The notes beneath the pieces are model-generated. The model was not told where the DNA came from. It saw only the letters and a list, made by a program, of their open reading frames with translations, and did not search any database. Shown in pieces: positions 33,915 to 42,603 of a stretch of DNA of 64,000 nucleotides. The stretch is from Parafrankia sp. EUN1f (GTDB taxonomy: Bacteria > Actinomycetota > Actinomycetes > Frankiales > Frankiaceae): the NCBI RefSeq assembly GCF_000177675.1, contig NZ_ADGX01000004.1, forward strand, positions 45,881-109,880. The letters run 5' to 3'. Position 1 is the stretch's first letter. Each line of letters opens with the position of its first letter. Position numbers and translations under genes: made by a program.

Positions 33915-34993
33915 GATCCGGAGGTGGCTTTGGTGACGATTGGGTTGTAGCGGTCGTCGAAGACCTTCGTGGCGTCGACGGTCGACTTCAGCACGCCCTG
34001 CTCGGTGAAGAAGTCGGCCTCCGACTGGTGGGCGTCGATGATGGTGCTGTCGATCGGCACGTACTTGAACGGCGCGAGGGTGACGATCTTCCTGGCGATC
34101 GCGTCGTCGACCTTGTAGATCGGCTTGACGATCTCGGCGGCCTTGTCCGGGTTGGCGTTGTACCAGTCCTGGGATTTGGCGACCCGGCCGAGGAAGTCGC
34201 CGAGGGCGGCGCTGGTCTTCGGGTCGGACAGCGCTCCGTCGCGGGCGACGAGGTAGTTGAACCCGGGCAGCAGCCCAGAGCCGGAGATGAGGACCCGGTC
34301 CTGGCCCTTGGCCAGGGTGGTGACCAGCGGCGCGCCGCCGCTGCCGGAGACGTCGACGTCGCCGCGGTCGTAGGCGGCCTGCGCACCCTGCTGGATGTTG
34401 ACCAGCTCGACGTCCTTCGTCGTCAGGCCGGCCTTCTCCAGCACCCTGCCGATCAGGTACTGCGACACCGTGCCCTGCGAGTTCAGGATCTTCTTGCCCT
34501 TGAGATCGGCGATGGTGCGGATCGGGGAGTCGTTCTTGACGATCAGGGCGAAGTTGTACTTCGCCGGGTCGCTGATCTTCGAGACCCCGACGACCTTCAC
34601 CGGGCTGTTCGCCGCCTGGGCGAAGACGACCGGCGTCTCGCCCATCATGCCCAGGTCGACGTCGCCGCCGGTCTCCGCCGCGATGACCGCGGGGCCGCCC
34701 TGGAACTGGCTCCACTCGACCTTGTACGGGGCGTCGTCGAGCACGCCGGCGGCCTCGAGCTGGGACTTGAGGATGTTGTACTGGTCGCCGACGTGCAGCG
34801 TGACACCGGTGAGGTCGACGGCGGCTGCGCTGGCACCGGCGGCGGCGGCTGGCGCCGTCGCGTCGGACGTCGCCTCGGTGTCGTCGTCGCTCCCGCAGGC
34901 GGCCGCGAACAGTGCCACCAGGGCGACCAGCATGGCGAGCAGCGGGAGTCGGGCGCGGCGGGACCGACGTCCGCCGGAAAGCTGAGTAGTCAC
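33911..34993 (-). CDS. Sulfonate/nitrate-type ABC solute-binding lipoprotein
   Basis: A 360-residue lipoprotein. A hydrophobic signal ends at the lipobox FAAAC. DLTGVTLHVGDQYNILKSQL, AETGGDVDLGMMGETPVVFA and IADLKGKKILNSQGTVSQYL follow the SsuA/NMT1 family pattern. It should deliver an alkanesulfonate-like ligand to the permease and ATPase encoded next to it. The operon begins with the TauD-like gene. Confidence 0.9.
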   Translation of the reverse strand: MTTQLSGGRRSRRARLPLLAMLVALVALFAAACGSDDDTEATSDATAPAAAAGASAAAVDLTGVTLHVGDQYNILKSQLEAAGVLDDAPYKVEWSQFQGGPAVIAAETGGDVDLGMMGETPVVFAQAANSPVKVVGVSKISDPAKYNFALIVKNDSPIRTIADLKGKKILNSQGTVSQYLIGRVLEKAGLTTKDVELVNIQQGAQAAYDRGDVDVSGSGGAPLVTTLAKGQDRVLISGSGLLPGFNYLVARDGALSDPKTSAALGDFLGRVAKSQDWYNANPDKAAEIVKPIYKVDDAIARKIVTLAPFKYVPIDSTIIDAHQSEADFFTEQGVLKSTVDATKVFDDRYNPIVTKATSGS

Positions 34994-35093
34994 AGCAGTT
35001 CTTTCAGTGAATGTGTCTGACGAATTGTGTTTGGTGTGGGCTGTGCGGGCTGTGGGGCACGCGGTGCGGGAGGGCCGCGGTGCGCGGGTGGCG

Positions 35094-35951
35094 TCAGTGG
35101 CTGTTGACGGCGAACTCGCTGATGGTCACGCGCTGGAGCGGCCGGGGGGTGTCGCCGAAGTCGATCGAGGCCCGGTGCAGCACCGTGCGGTTGTCCCAGA
35201 AGGCGATGTCGCCGGGGCTCCACTTGAACCGCGCGACGTACTCGGCGCGCGAGACGTGCGCGGCGAGCAGGGCGAGGATGCCCTTGCTCTCCTCCTCGCT
35301 CAGGCCCTTGATCCGGCGGGCGAAGCCGGTCACGGCGAACAGCATCCGGCGCCCCGTCTCCGGGTGCACCCGCACCAGCGGGTGCTCGACCGGGCGGGCC
35401 GCCCAGGAGAGGATCTGGTTGCGCCGTGCCTCGTCGACGTTCGGGCCCCACGCCCAGTCCTGGAAGTTGTCGGCGTAGTGGATCACCGTCAGGTCGTCCA
35501 CGAGCGTGCGTACCGGCTCGGAGAGGTCGTTGTAGGCGGCCTCCAGGTCGAGGAACAGCGTGTCGCCGCCCACCGGCGGGATCACCGGAAGGGTCAGCAG
35601 CGTCGCGAACGGCGGCTCCGGCAGGAAGGCCATGTCGGAGTGCCAGCCCTCGGCGCGGGTCCGGATGCTCTGCTGCATCAGCCACTCGAAGTCGGGGTAG
35701 CCGCCCGCGAGCTCCTGGATGGGGTGCGGCGTCAGGTCGCCGAAGTGCTCCGCGAACCGGCCCTGCTGCTCCAGGTCGAGGTGCTGGCCGCGCAGGAAGA
35801 TCGCCTTGTGGTCGAGCAGGGCCTGGCGGACGAACGCGACGGTCGCGGGGTCGAGCGGTCGGCTGGCGTCGACGCCGTGCACGACCGCGCCGATCGTGGG
35901 GTGGATCGGCTCGACTCGGAGCAGGGTGGTGGGAGCCTCGATCGTGGTCAC
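35094..35951 (-). CDS. TauD/TfdA-family Fe(II)/2-oxoglutarate dioxygenase
   Basis: A 285-residue dioxygenase. The metal triad is WHSDMAF (His-x-Asp) and the distal His in NRTVLHRAS. VHPETGRRMLF and the nearby Arg fit the 2-oxoglutarate site. GTG 35951 has GGAGGG upstream. With the SsuABC-like transporter it probably releases sulfite from an imported sulfonate or sulfate ester, as TauD or AtsK do. A palindrome lies between it and the divergent IclR gene. Confidence 0.92.
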   Translation of the reverse strand: MTTIEAPTTLLRVEPIHPTIGAVVHGVDASRPLDPATVAFVRQALLDHKAIFLRGQHLDLEQQGRFAEHFGDLTPHPIQELAGGYPDFEWLMQQSIRTRAEGWHSDMAFLPEPPFATLLTLPVIPPVGGDTLFLDLEAAYNDLSEPVRTLVDDLTVIHYADNFQDWAWGPNVDEARRNQILSWAARPVEHPLVRVHPETGRRMLFAVTGFARRIKGLSEEESKGILALLAAHVSRAEYVARFKWSPGDIAFWDNRTVLHRASIDFGDTPRPLQRVTISEFAVNSH

Positions 35952-36014
35952 GTCAGCCCTCCGCGGGGTCCGTCGATGCGTCGGATAATTCCGATCGGAT
36001 TGGTGAAGTAGCGT

Positions 36015-36030
36015 GTTGCAATATCGCAAC
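36015..36030. promoter_or_regulatory. Palindrome between the TauD-like and IclR genes
   Basis: GTTGCAATATCGCAAC is a 16-bp near-perfect palindrome (14 of 16 positions). IclR-family proteins bind such AT-centred sites in divergent intergenic regions, so it is the likely operator for both genes. Confidence 0.55.
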
Positions 36031-36146
36031 CCGCCTCCTCGTCTGTCAAGGCTGCCGGTAGACGCTGGTAGTGAGCCGGTAGGCGGCTGGGGCGACTCGG
36101 GCAGACTGTCGGGTGTCGACCACGCCATGGCCCTGAGTGAGGAGCG

Positions 36147-37127
36147 ATGACGGCGCGCAACACGGCTATCTCCGCCGACACCCGTAGCGATCGGGTGTCA
36201 CCACCGACGCGACGGGTGATCCGCATCCTGGAGCTTCTCGGTGCTCACCCGGACCGCTCGTGGACACTCGCGGAGGTCGCCCGGGAGCTCGGCCTCGTCC
36301 CGAGCACGGCGCTGGCGATCCTCAATGAGCTGCGTCACTCGGCGCTGGTGGTCCGGGACGAATCCGACAAGAGCTACACACCGGGGCCCGCGCTCCTCGC
36401 CCTCGGCAAGGCCGCGGACGCCAGGTTCCCGGCCCTGCGCGCGCTCGCCCACCAGCTCGAACCGCTCAGCCGGTCACTCGGCTACGGGTGCTCGATCCAC
36501 ATGCGCGACCACGACGAGCTCGTCATGGCGCACCGTTTCGGCCCGTCGGAGCGCTTCGTCGAGGCGGTGATCGGCGTCCGGTACCCCTTCGCGCCCCCGT
36601 TCGGCCTGCTGATCACCGCCTGGGCGTCGGACGAGGACCGCGCGGCCTGGCAGGCCCGCACACCGCGGGTCGCGCGGCATCTGGACCTGCCCGATCTGCT
36701 GGCCCACACCCGGCACCGCGGCTTCGGCGTCGAGGGGATCGGCCTGCTCACGCCGAGCGCGATCCTCTCGGTGATCGCCGATCTGGACGACGATGCGGCG
36801 GCCGGTCCGGGGCGCACCGCCGTGCCCGCCGCCGCATCCGTCCCCGCCGACGGGCCCGCGGGCGAGCCCGCCCCTTCCAACCCGGAGGACATCCAGTACG
36901 GCTACGGGCCGATCGCCGAGGACGAGTCGTATGTCGTCGGCCTGATCGGGGCACCGGTGTTCGACAGCTCGGCGCGGACCCGGTTCATCGTCTTTCTGCA
37001 TCTGGGGGGTGAGGCGTTGCCCGGTGCCAGGGTCAACGCCATCGGAGCCGCGCTCGCCGCAAGGACAGCGGAGGCGACCCGCCGCCTGCACGGCGTGTTC
37101 CCACCCGACTACCCGGACTGGACGTAA
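36147..37127 (+). CDS. IclR-family transcriptional regulator
   Basis: A 326-residue regulator. The N-terminal winged helix reads RVIRILELLGAHPDRSWTLA, then VARELGLVPSTALAILNEL. The C-terminal effector domain (about 90-320) is interrupted by an Ala/Pro-rich insertion (about 215-250). GAGGAG precedes the ATG. Divergent from the TauD-transporter operon, which it most likely controls. Confidence 0.9.
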   Translation: MTARNTAISADTRSDRVSPPTRRVIRILELLGAHPDRSWTLAEVARELGLVPSTALAILNELRHSALVVRDESDKSYTPGPALLALGKAADARFPALRALAHQLEPLSRSLGYGCSIHMRDHDELVMAHRFGPSERFVEAVIGVRYPFAPPFGLLITAWASDEDRAAWQARTPRVARHLDLPDLLAHTRHRGFGVEGIGLLTPSAILSVIADLDDDAAAGPGRTAVPAAASVPADGPAGEPAPSNPEDIQYGYGPIAEDESYVVGLIGAPVFDSSARTRFIVFLHLGGEALPGARVNAIGAALAARTAEATRRLHGVFPPDYPDWT

Positions 37128-37318
37128 CGATCGCTCACCTCGTGGGGGAGAAGGCGGGGTCGCCGTGGCTGCGGGATGTCCGTGCTGTGGGCCGGTCAAA
37201 CGGTGAACCGGTCGTCCGGGAGGTGGTGGAGCGGCTAGGATCGGAAGTGAGCGTTTACGCACTACTGCTGACGCCGCTGCACCGCTGACGTGACGACGGC
37301 GAGAACCAGGAGCTCACG

Positions 37319-38527
37319 ATGCCGAGGCCGAACTGGCAGCTGCTTGGGGACCCCGAACCGCAGGAGCGCAGCTACTCGATCGTCTCCGTCGATGATCACC
37401 TCACCGAGCCGGCCGACGTCTTCGTCGGGCGGTTCCCGGCGAAGCTGCGTGACTGGGCACCCCAGGTGATCACGACGCCCGACGGCTCGGAGGCCTGGCT
37501 CTACCGCGACCGGCTCTACCGCGACAACGGGATGAGCGTCGTCGCCGGGCGCCCGAAGTCGCAGTGGACCCTCGACCCGCTGAACTTCGACGAGATGCGC
37601 CGGTCGGCGTGGGACGTCCACGCCCGGGTGAAGGACATGGATCTCGACGGCATCTGGGCGTCGCTGTGCTTCCCGTCCGGGGCATGGGGTTTCACCGGCC
37701 GGGTGCTGTCGATGAACAACGACACCGAGGTCGGGCTCGCCGCGATCCGGGCCTGGAACAGCTGGATGATCGAGGAGTGGCACGGCGCGTACCCGGAGCG
37801 CTTCATCCCGATGCAGCTGCCCTGGCTGAAGGATCCGAAGATCGCCGCCGAGGAGATCCGGCGCAACGCCGAGCTCGGCTTCACGTCGGTGTCGTTCCTG
37901 GAGTCCCCGCACCTGCTCAAGCTGCCGCCGATCACGAACCACCAGCACTGGGAGCCGTTCTTCAAGGCGTGCGAGGAGACCGACACGGTCATCTCGCTGC
38001 ACTGCGGGGCGAGTGGCTTCGTCCTGCAGGGCTCGCCCGGTGGCGGGCTGAACGTGCAGACGTCGCTGTTCCCGGCCGGCGCGTACTGCGCCGCCATCGA
38101 CTGGGTGTGGGCGGGCATCCCGGCGCTGTACCCGAACATCAAGATCGCGTTGAGCGAGGGTGGCATCGGGTGGGTGCCGATGGCCATCAACCGCCTCGAC
38201 TACGTGATGGAGCACTCCGGCGGCGGTGGCACACCGTGGACGTATGACCTGACGCCGAGTGAGGTACTGCGCCGCAACTTCTACTTCTGCATGCTGGACG
38301 ACCCCGGCACCCTCGACCAGCGGCACATGATCGGGATCGACCACATCCTGTTCGAGACGGACTTCCCGCACGCCGACTCGACCTGGCCGAACTCGCAGGA
38401 CCTGCTGCGCAAGCGCTTCGCGGACCTGCCGCGGCACGAGGCCGTGCTGATCGCCGGTGGCAACGCCGCCAGGCTGTTCCGCCACCCGCTGCCCACCGGT
38501 GACGACTGGCCGGCCCTCCTCCCGTAG
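37319..38527 (+). CDS. ACMSD-type amidohydrolase (amidohydrolase 2 family)
   Basis: A 402-residue metal-dependent hydrolase or decarboxylase. SIVSVDDHLTEPADVF is the N-terminal strand motif; ISLHCGASG and LFETDFPHADSTWP carry metal ligands. A closely related paralog is encoded at 47923. Relatives act on aromatic ring-cleavage products or decarboxylate carboxylic acids. CAGGAG precedes the ATG. First gene of the catabolic region. Confidence 0.9.
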   Translation: MPRPNWQLLGDPEPQERSYSIVSVDDHLTEPADVFVGRFPAKLRDWAPQVITTPDGSEAWLYRDRLYRDNGMSVVAGRPKSQWTLDPLNFDEMRRSAWDVHARVKDMDLDGIWASLCFPSGAWGFTGRVLSMNNDTEVGLAAIRAWNSWMIEEWHGAYPERFIPMQLPWLKDPKIAAEEIRRNAELGFTSVSFLESPHLLKLPPITNHQHWEPFFKACEETDTVISLHCGASGFVLQGSPGGGLNVQTSLFPAGAYCAAIDWVWAGIPALYPNIKIALSEGGIGWVPMAINRLDYVMEHSGGGGTPWTYDLTPSEVLRRNFYFCMLDDPGTLDQRHMIGIDHILFETDFPHADSTWPNSQDLLRKRFADLPRHEAVLIAGGNAARLFRHPLPTGDDWPALLP

Positions 38528-38635
38528 CCGGTAGCCCGCCGCCCGCCGCCCGCGGTCGCGGGCAGCGGGGCAGCGGGGCGCCTCAGTCGCCCGAACAGTT
38601 TTCTGATGGGGTGTCAGGAAATGGTTCGGGTGCCC

Positions 38636-38664
38636 TGTACGCGAATAAGAACCTGTTCTAGTCT
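38636..38664 (+). promoter_or_regulatory. Promoter with KstR-type box, upstream of aldehyde dehydrogenase
   Basis: AAGAACCTGTTCTA (38647-38660) matches TnnAACnnGTTnnA except at the first base. It overlaps TAGTCT (38659-38664), the likely -10; the -35 (TGTACG) is weak. The sequence TTCTAGTCTGTCGG is identical to that at the 47.75-kb site. Confidence 0.6.
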
Positions 38665-38734
38665 GTCGGGGTGTCCGCCGGCCGACCAGACGGGCGGGCG
38701 CGCGTCGCAGGACTGAGCGAGGAGGCCGGTTCGC

Positions 38735-40186
38735 ATGGGTTCCGACAACCGCCTGTTCATCGGAGGAAAGTGGGTCCCGTCGGCGGGGGAGGGCTTCGTC
38801 GATGTCATCAGCCCCGCGTCGGAGGACGTGATAGGCCAGATTCCGTCGGTCGCCCGCGCCGATATCGACGCGGCCGTGGCGGCCGCCCGCACGGCATTCG
38901 ACAGCGGCCCCTGGAAGAACACCGACGGCGCGGCCCGGGCCGACGCTCTCGCCCGGATCTCGGCACAGATCAGCGCCCGCTCCGAGGAGTTCGCCCGCAC
39001 GATCAGCAACGAGATAGGCGCGCCCATCACCTTCTCGCGCCTGGGCCAGGTGCTGGCCGCCACCATGGTCGCCGACTATTACGCGGAACTCGGCAGAAAC
39101 ACCGCCTGGGAGGAGACCCGGGCCGGGCTGCTCGGGCCGTCCGTGGTGCGCCGAACTCCGGTCGGTGTGGTCGCCGCCATCGTTCCCTGGAACGTCCCCG
39201 TCTACGCCACCATGCTCAAGCTCGCGCCCGCGATCGTCGCCGGCTGCACCGTCGTGCTGAAACCGGCTCAGGAGGCCGCGCTGTCGGCCCGGCTTCTCGG
39301 CGAGGTGCTGGAGGAGGTCGGCCTTCCCCCGGGTGTGGTGAACATCTTGCCGGCCGACCGTGTGGTCGGCGAGTATCTCGTCACCCATCCCGGTGTCGAC
39401 AAGGTCAGCTTCACCGGCAGCACGGCGGTGGGCCGCCACATCGCGTCCCTGTGCGGGCAGCGGCTGCGCCGGGTGACCCTTGAGCTCGGCGGCAAGTCGG
39501 CGGCGATCCTCCTTCCCGACGTGGACCTGGCGGCGGCCGTCCCGGCCCTGCTCGGCGCGGGCCTGATGAACAGCGGTCAGGCGTGCGTCGCGCAGACCCG
39601 CGTCCTCGCCCCGCGCGACCGCTACGACGAGGTGGTGGAAGCGCTTGTCGCCGGTGTCGAGGGAGTGAAGGTCGGCGCGCCGCTCGACGAGGAGACGCAG
39701 GTCGGGCCGCTGGTGAGCGCCCGGCAGCGTGGGCGCGTCGAGGAGTACCTGGCCGCCGGGGTGGCCGAGGGCGCCAAGGTCGCGGTGGGCGGTGGGCGCC
39801 CGGCCGACCTCGACCGCGGATGGTACGTGGAGCCGACCTTGTTCGTCGGCGTCGAGAACGGGATGCGGATCGCCCAGGAGGAGATCTTCGGCCCGGTGCT
39901 CTCCGTGATCGAGTACGACGGTGTGGACGACGCGGTGCGCCTCGCGAACGACTCGAACTACGGCCTGTCCGGATCCGTCTGGACGGCGGATCACGACACC
40001 GGCCTCGCCGTCGCCCGCCAGGTGCGGACGGGGACCTTCAACGTCAACACCTTCATGCTCGAGAACTGCGCGCCCTTCGGCGGCTTCAAGGATTCGGGGC
40101 TGGGCCGTGAGCTCGGGCCGGAAGGCCTCGCGGCCTATATCGAGTACCAGACCGTGAACATGCCGGCGGAATGGGCCGGAAGCTGA
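38735..40186 (+). CDS. Aldehyde dehydrogenase (NAD-dependent)
   Basis: A 483-residue enzyme oxidising an aldehyde to an acid. VTLELGGKS contains the general base Glu250 and NSGQACVAQTR the nucleophile Cys284. PWNVPVYATMLKLAPAI and FTGSTAVGR mark the cofactor site. Start at ATG 38735 after GAGGAGG-like sequence. Preceded by a KstR-type box and followed by the decarboxylase-like and reductase genes, which may be one transcription unit. Confidence 0.93.
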   Translation: MGSDNRLFIGGKWVPSAGEGFVDVISPASEDVIGQIPSVARADIDAAVAAARTAFDSGPWKNTDGAARADALARISAQISARSEEFARTISNEIGAPITFSRLGQVLAATMVADYYAELGRNTAWEETRAGLLGPSVVRRTPVGVVAAIVPWNVPVYATMLKLAPAIVAGCTVVLKPAQEAALSARLLGEVLEEVGLPPGVVNILPADRVVGEYLVTHPGVDKVSFTGSTAVGRHIASLCGQRLRRVTLELGGKSAAILLPDVDLAAAVPALLGAGLMNSGQACVAQTRVLAPRDRYDEVVEALVAGVEGVKVGAPLDEETQVGPLVSARQRGRVEEYLAAGVAEGAKVAVGGGRPADLDRGWYVEPTLFVGVENGMRIAQEEIFGPVLSVIEYDGVDDAVRLANDSNYGLSGSVWTADHDTGLAVARQVRTGTFNVNTFMLENCAPFGGFKDSGLGRELGPEGLAAYIEYQTVNMPAEWAGS

Positions 40187-40252
40187 CCGGGCCCACCCTT
40201 TCCGCAGGCGGCATGACGTCCTGGCACACGGCACGAAAGGGGAACCGGTGCG

Positions 40253-40969
40253 ATGGCGGCGACACATCTCTGGGGCACGATTGACGGGGCCGAGATCACG
40301 TTCCCGATGCGGGTGGAGGCGTTCAACGCCGCCACGCTGACCTATTCGGTCCCGGCTCGGGAGGCCGCGGCCCTCCTGCCGGGGAATTCTTTCGAACTGG
40401 TGGAGACGGCGCCCGGTGTGGGCTGCCTCGTCATCGCCGCGTGCGATTTCCGGCGCAATCCATGGGGCGACTACAACGAGCTCAACGTCGGCTTTCTGAG
40501 CCGGCCGTCCGGCGCCGGCGACGAAACCGTCGGATCGTTCATCTACCGGATGCCGGTCAACCAGCCCTTCACCTGCGAGGCCGGCAACCGGGTGATGGGA
40601 TTCCCGAAGACGGTCGAGACGATATCCGCCGGATACGGCGGCGGCGGGTTCACCTTCCGGGTGAGCAGCCCGGCCGGCCTGCCGGCCCTCACACTCGGGT
40701 TTCCCCGGCGCCCCGCACCGCTCGGGCCACCGGTGGTGCTCATCGTGGAGAGCTACTCGTACCTCGACGGGCACCCGTACGCGACGGCGGCCGAGATGGA
40801 GATCGGCTCGGACGCCGTAGATCCGTCCGAGGTGTCCCTCGAACTGGGGGAGGGCCCGCTCGCGGACGAGCTGCGCGGCCTCGGCCTGCCGGCCGCGCCC
40901 GACAGCTGCGTGTGGGGCGAGGGCCTGCGCGCCACGTTCCAGCTCGGCCGGCGGCTGGTGACCGCATGA
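40253..40969 (+). CDS. Acetoacetate decarboxylase-like protein
   Basis: A 238-residue protein of the ADC fold: NELNVGFLSRPSGAG, then EAGNRVMGFPKTVETISAGY, where the Lys follows the conserved G-x-P and is the candidate Schiff-base lysine. ADC-like proteins include true decarboxylases and other beta-oxo acid enzymes. Its stop overlaps the flavin reductase start (ATGA), so the two are coupled. Confidence 0.85.
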   Translation: MAATHLWGTIDGAEITFPMRVEAFNAATLTYSVPAREAAALLPGNSFELVETAPGVGCLVIAACDFRRNPWGDYNELNVGFLSRPSGAGDETVGSFIYRMPVNQPFTCEAGNRVMGFPKTVETISAGYGGGGFTFRVSSPAGLPALTLGFPRRPAPLGPPVVLIVESYSYLDGHPYATAAEMEIGSDAVDPSEVSLELGEGPLADELRGLGLPAAPDSCVWGEGLRATFQLGRRLVTA

Positions 40970-42264
40970 CCACCACCCCGAACCACCGGTCCGGTACCCC
41001 GAACCCGGCGGCGGACGCGGCCTGGTTCCGGCGGGTGCTCGGCACGTTCCCCACCGGGGTCGCCGTCGTCACCGGGATGGGCGCGGACGGGCAGCCGGTG
41101 GGGATGGCCGTCGGCTCCTTCACCTCCGCGTCCCTCGATCCTCCGCTGGTGGCCTTCTTCCCGGACAAGTCCTCGACGTCCTGGCCGCGGATCCAGGCCT
41201 CGGGCCGGTTCTGCGTGAACGTCCTCGGCAGCGACCAGGAGGCGGTGTGCCGGGCGTTCGCGGCCCGCGGCGGCGACAGGTTCGCGAGTCTCTCCTGGCA
41301 GCGGGCACCTTCGGGCTCGCCGCTGCTCGACGGGGTCGTCGCGTTCATCGACTGCGAGATCGAAGCAGTGCACTCGGCCGGCGACCACTGGATCGTGATC
41401 GGCCGGGTGCATCATCTCGACGTGGGCCGTGAGATCGCTCCGCTGGTCTTCTTCCAGGGCGGCTACGGCCGGTTCGCGTCGCCGTCGCTGGCGGCCTGGG
41501 AGGGCGACCTCGCGGTGCAGCTGCGCTGCGCGGACATCGCCCGCCCGCACATGGAGGCGCTCGCCGACGCCCTGGGTGCCGAATGCGTAGCCAGCGCGGC
41601 AGTCGGTCAGGAGCTGGTCCTGGTCGCCAACGCGGGCGGCTCGCGTTCCCACGCGCTGCCGACCCGGGTCGGTCAGCGGATTCCGTTCCTGCCGCCGCTG
41701 GGCACCGCCTTCGTCGCCTGGGCTCCGGAGAACGTCCGGCGTGCCTGGTGCGCGCAGATCGGCAGCGGGGCGCAGCCCGGTGCGTCCGAGGCGCTGAACG
41801 CGACACTCGCCTCGGTGCGCCGGCACGGCTACGCGGTCGGGCGCGGGCCGGGGTGGCACGTGTCGCTGTTGCGCGCGCTGATGCGCACCGATTTCACCGA
41901 CCGGGCGCAGACAGAGGCCCGGGACCTGATCCGGGCCCTGCCACCCGGCTGGGAGGCACCCGACTGGGAAGCACCCGCGGGGGATGCGCCGGCGGGGGAT
42001 GCGCCGGCGGGGGATGCGCCGGCAGGGGAAGTCGCGAACGGCTCGTTCCGGCGCGATGTCGGCGGGCGGCGCGATGCCGGCGGGCGCGAGGCGGTGGAGA
42101 CGCTGTCGGCTCCGGTCTTCGACGCGGACGGGAGCGTGGTGCTGGTGCTGAGCGTGATCGGCCGCGACTCGGGCTGGCACACCGGGCCGCGGGCGCAGGC
42201 CCGCCAGCTGCTCGCCACGGCGCGGGAGGTCACCGCCGCCCTCGCCGACACCCCTGCCTCCTGA
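40966..42264 (+). CDS. Flavin reductase fused to an IclR-type effector domain
   Basis: A 432-residue fusion. Residues about 15-170 are a flavin-reductase-like domain (RRVLGTFPTGVAVVTG; SFTSASLDPPLVAFFP; GRFCVNVL). Residues about 180-425 resemble the effector-binding domain of IclR regulators, without any helix-turn-helix. An acidic Pro/Ala/Gly repeat (DAPAG, x3) interrupts the second domain. It could supply reduced flavin to the LLM oxidoreductases or another monooxygenase, with activity tuned by the extra domain. Confidence 0.85.
   Translation: MTTTPNHRSGTPNPAADAAWFRRVLGTFPTGVAVVTGMGADGQPVGMAVGSFTSASLDPPLVAFFPDKSSTSWPRIQASGRFCVNVLGSDQEAVCRAFAARGGDRFASLSWQRAPSGSPLLDGVVAFIDCEIEAVHSAGDHWIVIGRVHHLDVGREIAPLVFFQGGYGRFASPSLAAWEGDLAVQLRCADIARPHMEALADALGAECVASAAVGQELVLVANAGGSRSHALPTRVGQRIPFLPPLGTAFVAWAPENVRRAWCAQIGSGAQPGASEALNATLASVRRHGYAVGRGPGWHVSLLRALMRTDFTDRAQTEARDLIRALPPGWEAPDWEAPAGDAPAGDAPAGDAPAGEVANGSFRRDVGGRRDAGGREAVETLSAPVFDADGSVVLVLSVIGRDSGWHTGPRAQARQLLATAREVTAALADTPAS
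41979..42023. repeat. Coding tandem repeat (15 bp x 3)
   Basis: Three exact copies of GGGGGATGCGCCGGC encode GDAPA repeats inside the IclR-like domain of the flavin reductase fusion. Likely length-variable between strains. Confidence 0.9.
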
Positions 42265-42420
42265 CTCGGACCGGCTCCTACCCCCACTTCCAGACCGGCG
42301 CCGCCGCCACCGCCTCGCCGGAAAATCGTAAAAACCACGGTGATCCGCCGCGAATGGTCCCGCGGCGGATCACCCCTGCCTCGGCCCCAACGCGCCTGGA
42401 TGCCGCCCACCGCACGGCCG

Positions 42421-42557
42421 CCCACCGAGGGATCCCGCATTTTCGTAAAGCGCCAGCAATTCAGAACAAGAGCCATAAAAGGGGCGCGTGGTGACCTGGC
42501 AATCCGCAAAAGTTGAGGATCGTGGTCGTTCAAGCGACCACGATCCTCAACGCTTGC
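42421..42557 (+). repeat. Dispersed hairpin module, copy B
   Basis: Starts CCCACCGAGGGATCCCGC and ends CTTGCCC. Its hairpin has a perfect 17-bp stem (GTTGAGGATCGTGGTCG, 42512-42528; complement 42535-42551) with a 6-base loop. It lies between the convergent flavin reductase and acyl-CoA synthetase genes; the rest of that 340-bp gap shows no gene. Confidence 0.75.
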
Positions 42558-42603
42558 CCGGCGTCAGCCACGGCCAGAGCGACAGCCCGATTCTGGAGAA
42601 GGG

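Noticed and set aside
32961..34715. A single long leftward protein joining the lipoprotein and permease regions
   Set aside because: The upstream half is an out-of-frame reading of the lipoprotein gene; the ATGA overlap at 33914 marks the true permease start.
37262..40774. Leftward open frame of about 1,170 codons across two rightward genes
   Set aside because: Arg/His/Pro-rich shadow without recognisable domains; it spans an intergenic gap and three well-supported rightward genes.
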